From positions 28,572 through 92,571 of the forward strand of contig CAUBVH010000006.1 in NCBI GenBank assembly GCA_958439425.1: a stretch of 64,000 bases of DNA. The letters are read 5' to 3'. A program made the translations under genes and the position numbers. The notes under the pieces were generated by a model. That model was not told the origin of the DNA and did not search any database. It was given only the letters and a program-made list of their open reading frames with translations. Origin of the DNA: an uncultured Collinsella sp. Lineage in GTDB: Bacteria > Actinomycetota > Coriobacteriia > Coriobacteriales > Coriobacteriaceae. How positions within the stretch are numbered: the stretch's first letter is position 1; each line of letters opens with the position of its first letter. Below, piece after piece: positions 59,707 to 64,000 of this stretch.

Positions 59707-60858
59707 ATGGCGCTAGTGGTTAAGGCACTCAAGATTGAGATATTCGTGCTATGCATGATTGTTCTTATCGGGCTTGCCGTGCGAAGTCGTCGCTCCTTGT
59801 TCTCGAGCACCCAGCAGCTATTGTTTAGCATGCTTGGCTACACCTCTGCCGCGTACATATTATTCGATATGATCTGGACGCTTTCGGACGGTGTGGACGG
59901 CACGTTGGGCATTGCTGCCAACTGGATTTCCAACGCGGTTTCGTTTTCGCTCTTTGCTATCGCGTGTCTCATTTGGTTTATCTATTCCGAGACGGTGCAG
60001 GGTTCTCGCCTTTTGACCTCGCGCTATAGGGTGGTGCTTGTAGCGTTGCCTACGGCTCTGGTGGTCGTGCTGGCGTTTACCAGTTACTGGACGCACGCCC
60101 TGTTCTATATCGATTCGCAGGGCGTGTATCGTCGCGGCTTTGCCTATATGATCCAGCCCATCGTCAGCTACTGTTACGTTATACATACGTCCCTGCATGC
60201 GTTTGTGCAATCTCGCAGGGTCGAGAGCCTGCAGACGAAGGCCATCTATCGAACCTTGGCATTTTTCGCCATTCCGGCCCTGGTGGGCGGTACCTTTCAG
60301 GTCGTATACTCGGTGCCCGGCCTTTGTGTCGGCATAATGATTAGCATGTTGCTGCTTTACATCATCTACCAGGAGCAGCTCATCTCGACCGACCCGTTGA
60401 CTGGACTTAACAATCGCAACCGTTTTGAGACCTATATGCTGTCGCTCTTCTCAAATGTGGATCAGGCCGAAGATGTATATCTGCTTATGATGGACGCCGA
60501 CGGCTTTAAGCAGATTAACGATCGCTATGGGCATGTGGAGGGCGACCACGCTCTTCAGGTCATATCCGCTGCGCTCAAAGAAGTCTGCTCGGCGTCTGGC
60601 GGCTTTATCGCACGTTATGGCGGCGATGAGTTCGTGGTGCTCCAAAAGGCGACGGCGGAGCAGGACATCATAAGCCTGTGTGCGGCAATCAACGATGAGC
60701 TCGCACGTGCCGACGTGCCGTATCTGTTGCGGATGTCCATCGGCTATGCACGGGTCGGTGATGGTGTCGATACCTGGCAAGATTTGCTTCGCGCCGCCGA
60801 CGCGGAGCTCTACCGCGTAAAGTACGAGAAGAAGAAAGCTGGCGTCCAGATACGCTAG
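59707..60858 (+). CDS. Membrane-bound diguanylate cyclase (GGDEF)
   Basis: 383 residues from ATG 59707; a GTG at 59716 has better SD spacing (AAGGG) and a TTG at 59674 is a longer option. Six or seven membrane helices (about 1-220), then a GGDEF domain with TDPLTGLNNRNRF, MDADGFKQINDRYGH and YGGDEFVV. The active site is intact. There is no RxxD inhibitory site five residues before GGDEF. It makes cyclic di-GMP in response to a membrane or external signal. No EAL protein is in the window. Confidence 0.9.
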   Translation: MALVVKALKIEIFVLCMIVLIGLAVRSRRSLFSSTQQLLFSMLGYTSAAYILFDMIWTLSDGVDGTLGIAANWISNAVSFSLFAIACLIWFIYSETVQGSRLLTSRYRVVLVALPTALVVVLAFTSYWTHALFYIDSQGVYRRGFAYMIQPIVSYCYVIHTSLHAFVQSRRVESLQTKAIYRTLAFFAIPALVGGTFQVVYSVPGLCVGIMISMLLLYIIYQEQLISTDPLTGLNNRNRFETYMLSLFSNVDQAEDVYLLMMDADGFKQINDRYGHVEGDHALQVISAALKEVCSASGGFIARYGGDEFVVLQKATAEQDIISLCAAINDELARADVPYLLRMSIGYARVGDGVDTWQDLLRAADAELYRVKYEKKKAGVQIR

Positions 60859-60959
60859 AAATAGGGGCGCACGCTTGCGTGCATGGTGGCCCTCGGCTCT
60901 CCGATGTATTCCATTAAACTAAAGTATGTGAATCCCCTCTGCTAAATAAGGGCAGTTCG

Positions 60960-61895
60960 CTAGGCCTTTTTAGGCCTGTTGACGATGATGATGCCGCCGC
61001 AGACCAACAGCAGGGCAACTATAACGGTAACGGGGCTCGTGCCGGCGCCCTCGCCGAGCAGCAGCGCACTCAACAGCACACCAAAGACGGGGTTCATAAA
61101 CCCAAAGACCGAGACGCGGCTGACGGGGTTGACGGCAAGCAGGCGCGACCATAGCGAGTACGCGATGGCGGAGATGAGTGCCATATAGATAATGAGCGCG
61201 ATGGCGGGGATGATCGCGGTGGGGGAGAGCGCGCCGCCCATCAAAAACCCGATGGCGGTGAGGACCAGGCCGCCGACCTAGAACTGCCACCCGGCAAGCA
61301 AGACACCGTCGTGCTCGCGCGAGAAGATGCCGATCAGACAGGTCGACAGGGCACCCGCGACGGTGGAGGCCAGGATAAAGCCCTCGCCGTCGAGCGTAAA
61401 GCCAAAGGTGCCGTCCGCGCCCGAAAGGTTGACGAGCGCGACGCCGGCAAAGCCCAGTACACAGCCGAGCACCTTGGCCGCATCGAGCTTTTCGGTGCGA
61501 AACGCCAGGGCGGCAAAGAGGATTGCGAGGAAGTTGGCGCTGGCCTCGATGATGGAGCTCGACATGGCACTGGCGCGCGAGAGTCCCAGGTAGAAAAAGA
61601 AGTACTGCCCGATAGTCTGGAAGAGTGACAGGATGCAGATGGGCTTGATATCGCGTACCTGTGGGACGAGCGGGCGGCGCTGAGCTGTGCTCATACCGAC
61701 GATAACCAGGATGCCGGCAAGCGTGAAGCGCAAACCTGCAAAGAGTAGCTGCGAGGCGCTATCGTGCGCCGGGATCCCAAAGAGTGCGTAGCCGATCTTG
61801 ATGCAGGGAAAGGCCGATCCCCAGAGTGCACAGCAAACAAGACAGCCCAGGATGAGTCCGGGCAGGGTGGCGAGATACGGCTTGCGGCTTTCCAT
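60960..61895 (-). pseudogene. EamA transporter interrupted by an in-frame amber codon
   Basis: From ATG 61895 (AGGAAGGAC upstream) the frame encodes an EamA protein, but TAG at 61278-61280 stops it after about 205 residues (GWQF, stop, VGGLVLTAIGFLMGG). The rest of the second EamA repeat continues in the same frame to 60960 (VFGFMNPVFGVLLSALLLGE). Total would be 311 codons, normal for the family. A nonsense mutation, a sequencing error, or rare readthrough are the options. An intact relative is at 7787-8698. Confidence 0.82.
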
Positions 61896-61928
61896 GATGT
61901 CCTTCCTACATGCGCGAAGCAAAAAAGA

Positions 61929-61957
61929 ACCCGCCACCGGATGTGTCGGTGGCGGGT
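61929..61957 (-). terminator. Terminator of purL
   Basis: ACCCGCCACCG (61929-61939) pairs perfectly with CGGTGGCGGGT (61947-61957); the minus strand continues TCTTTTTTG. Confidence 0.9.
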
Positions 61958-61994
61958 GTTGTTACCCGAGGGGATTGTACCCGATGGGAAAGGC

Positions 61995-64000
61995 TTAGGC
62001 GAAGTAGGCTACGCCGCTCTCAAAGATCGGCATGAACTTGTCGCCGGGGACATGCTCGGGCACGTTGCGGTACAGGTTGTCGCCGCGACGCTCGGCATGG
62101 CCCATCTTGCCCAGGACGCGGCCGTCGGGGCTCGTGATGCCCTCGATGGCGAGTGCGGAGCCGTTGGGGTTGACGGAAAGGTCCATGCTGGGCTTGCCGT
62201 CCTCGCCCACGTACTGCGTGGCGACCTGGCCGTTGGCGATCAGCTGGGCGAGCACCTCGTCGTTGGCGACAAAGCGGCCCTCGCCGTGGCTGATGGCGAC
62301 GGTGTAGGGGTCGTCGAGGCTGCACTGCGACAGCCACGGGGACAGGTTGGACGAGATGCGGGTGCGCACCAGGCGGCTCTGATGGCGACCGATGGTGTTG
62401 AACGTCAGCGTGGGCGCATCGGGCGTGGCGTCGACGATGTCGCCGTAGGGTACCAGGCCGAGCTTGATCAGGGCCTGGAAGCCGTTGCAGATGCCCAGCA
62501 TCAGGCCGTCGCGGGCCTTGAGCAGGTCGCGAACTGCCTCGGTGACCTCGGGAGCGCGGAAGAACGCCGTGATGAACTTGGCGGAGCCGTCGGGCTCGTC
62601 GCCGCCCGAGAAGCCGCCGGGGATCATGACGATCTGGCTTTGGCGGATGCGACGGGCAAGCTCGTGGGTGCTCTCGGCGACGGCCTCGGGCGTGAGGTTG
62701 TTGATCACGAAGGTGTCGGCCTCGGCACCGGCGGCGCGGAAGGCGCGGGCGCTGTCGTACTCGCAGTTGTTGCCGGGGAAGACGGGGATAATCACGCGCG
62801 GGCGGGCGATCTTGGCGCCGCCGTACACGTGGATATCCTTGGCGCGATAGTCGACGGTCTCGACCTCGGGCTGCTCGCCGGTGCTGCGGTAGGCAAAGAC
62901 GCCCTCGATGCCGCTCTCCCAGGCCTCTTGGAGCTCGGAGAGCTCGATGACCTCGGAGCCGGTGTCGATGACATAGCCCTCGACGGTGGTGCCCAGTGGC
63001 TCGACGACAACGCCGTCGGCGACCTCGGGCAGCTCGGCATCCTCTGCGAGCTCGACGATAAAGCTGCCGTAGAGCGGGGTGAAGAGGCTCTCCACGTCCA
63101 CGTCCTCGGCAAGCTCGATGCCGATCTGGTTACCGACGCACATCTTAAAGAGGCTCTCGGCGCCGCAGCCGTAGCCGGGCGTGGAGACGGCCAGGGCGTC
63201 GCCGGTAGCAGTGAGCGCCTCGACGGCGTCAAACGCGGCGAGCAGCTGCTGAGCGTCGGGGCGGTAGTCCTCGCCGTAGGTGGCGGGGGCGATGCGGACG
63301 ACGCGGTGCGTCAGGCCCTTGAACTCGGGCGAGACGGCGCGGGCGGCCTTGCCCACGGCCACGGCGAAGCTGATGAGGGTCGGCGGAACGTTGAGCTCGC
63401 CGGCCTCGTCCTCAAAGGAGCCGCTCATGGAATCCTTGCCGCCGATGGCGCCGGCGCCCAGGTCGACCTGGGCCATAAGGGCGCCCAGGACGGCTGCCAT
63501 GGGCTTGCCCCAGCGCTCGGCCTCGGTGCGCAGGCGCTCAAAGTATTCCTGGAAGGAGAGATAGGCGCGCTTGTGCTCAAAGCCGGTGGCCACGAGCTTG
63601 GCGATTGACTCAACCACGGACAGGTAGGCGCCCGCAAACTGGTCTGCCTCCATCAGGTAGGGGTTGAAGCCCCATGCCATGGCGCTCGCCGTGGTGGTCT
63701 CGCCGTCCACGGGGAACTTGGCGACCATGGCAGAGCTCGGGGTGAGCTGCGTCTTGCCGCCAAAGGGCATGAGCACGGTGGCGGCGCCGATGGTGGAGTC
63801 GAAGCGCTCGGAAAGGCCCTTGTTGGAGGCGACGTTAAGATCGGTGACGAGCGAGGTCATGCGCTCGGCAAGCGTGGTGCCGGCCCAGCTGGGCTGCCAC
63901 ACGCTGCGGGCGCAGACGTGGGCGACCTGGTGCTTGGGCGCGCCGTTGGAGTTGAGGAACTCGCGGGACAGGTCGACGATGGCCACACCATTCCAGGCCA
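61995..64000 (-). CDS. purL: Phosphoribosylformylglycinamidine synthase (C-terminal part, runs off right edge)
   Basis: The frame is open at the right edge: AWNGV precedes the first codons of the next possible start at 63986, so only the last 668 residues are seen. They cover part of the ATP-binding synthetase domain (GAIGGKDSMSGSF, TPGYGCGAESLFK) and the C-terminal glutaminase (VIIPVFPGNNCEYDS, nucleophile Cys in GICNGFQALIKLG, HGEGRF). This is the long fused form, like E. coli PurL (about 1,295 residues), and not split PurL/PurQ/PurS. It makes FGAM in purine synthesis. Confidence 0.96.
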   Translation of the reverse strand, partial: AWNGVAIVDLSREFLNSNGAPKHQVAHVCARSVWQPSWAGTTLAERMTSLVTDLNVASNKGLSERFDSTIGAATVLMPFGGKTQLTPSSAMVAKFPVDGETTTASAMAWGFNPYLMEADQFAGAYLSVVESIAKLVATGFEHKRAYLSFQEYFERLRTEAERWGKPMAAVLGALMAQVDLGAGAIGGKDSMSGSFEDEAGELNVPPTLISFAVAVGKAARAVSPEFKGLTHRVVRIAPATYGEDYRPDAQQLLAAFDAVEALTATGDALAVSTPGYGCGAESLFKMCVGNQIGIELAEDVDVESLFTPLYGSFIVELAEDAELPEVADGVVVEPLGTTVEGYVIDTGSEVIELSELQEAWESGIEGVFAYRSTGEQPEVETVDYRAKDIHVYGGAKIARPRVIIPVFPGNNCEYDSARAFRAAGAEADTFVINNLTPEAVAESTHELARRIRQSQIVMIPGGFSGGDEPDGSAKFITAFFRAPEVTEAVRDLLKARDGLMLGICNGFQALIKLGLVPYGDIVDATPDAPTLTFNTIGRHQSRLVRTRISSNLSPWLSQCSLDDPYTVAISHGEGRFVANDEVLAQLIANGQVATQYVGEDGKPSMDLSVNPNGSALAIEGITSPDGRVLGKMGHAERRGDNLYRNVPEHVPGDKFMPIFESGVAYFA

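Noticed and set aside
61764..63608. 614-codon plus-strand frame opposite purL
   Set aside because: PurL is unmistakable on the minus strand. Antisense open frames are common in this G+C-rich DNA.

Overview
The window is about 60% G+C, almost fully coding, and reads as a chromosomal segment of a gut Coriobacteriia species, most likely Collinsella. Pointers are a bile salt hydrolase, cell-surface proteins with LAxTGD sortase signals, a lactate dehydrogenase/Etf complex suited to an anaerobe, a rubredoxin-first rubrerythrin, and strong SD sites with frequent GTG starts. The taxon is inferred from gene content only. I saw no tRNA, rRNA, CRISPR array, transposase or prophage.

Layout. 1-3.6 kb: a tandemly duplicated surface-protein unit beside an NCS2 purine permease. 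3.8-9.7 kb: a deformylase-like protein, bile salt hydrolase, Kup K+ transporter, an EamA exporter and its divergent LysR regulator. 9.7-11.4 kb: an unusual HTH-AlaA aminotransferase fusion with an internal start. 11.5-18.2 kb: an operon of a degenerate amidohydrolase, two neutral-ceramidase-like proteins and a PTS EIIBC, followed by a LysR regulator and a second deformylase. 18.3-21.2 kb: an MFS transporter, an RGG-repeat protein and a dense cluster of large hairpins. 21.2-25.9 kb: PLP synthesis (pdxT, pdxS), divergent pdxR, and a nuclease-like gene between two copies of a 121-bp palindromic repeat. 26-36 kb: rubrerythrin, Fe-ADH/ALDH, a phosphoesterase, a ChbG-like deacetylase, a DUF2130 protein and a DUF3516 helicase. 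36-42.7 kb: TrmB, a Trm9/ALKBH8-like methyltransferase, an HTH/DUF4097 pair, Elp3 and a spermidine-synthase-like protein. 42.7-48.3 kb: a three-gene TerB/ATPase/helicase operon matching the Shango anti-phage system. 48.4-52.4 kb: a DUF554 protein and a five-gene locus of secreted or anchored proteins of unknown role. 52.8-56.4 kb: LDH-EtfB-EtfA. 56.4-64 kb: HD protein, AzlCD, KdgT, a diguanylate cyclase, an EamA gene broken by an amber codon, and a PurL running off the right edge.

Systems that work together: PdxST makes PLP under PdxR. LDH with EtfAB probably oxidises lactate by electron confurcation. Elp3 and the Trm9-like enzyme could perform successive steps of wobble-uridine modification. 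The Shango genes form a defence unit. The ceramidase-like/PTS operon probably imports and hydrolyses an unidentified amide-bearing substrate.

Most promising leads: the Elp3/Trm9-like pair, the HTH-AlaA fusion with two starts, the ceramidase-like pair with one degenerate partner, the repeat-flanked nuclease, two deformylases that each lack a different catalytic residue, and the intergenic hairpin families.
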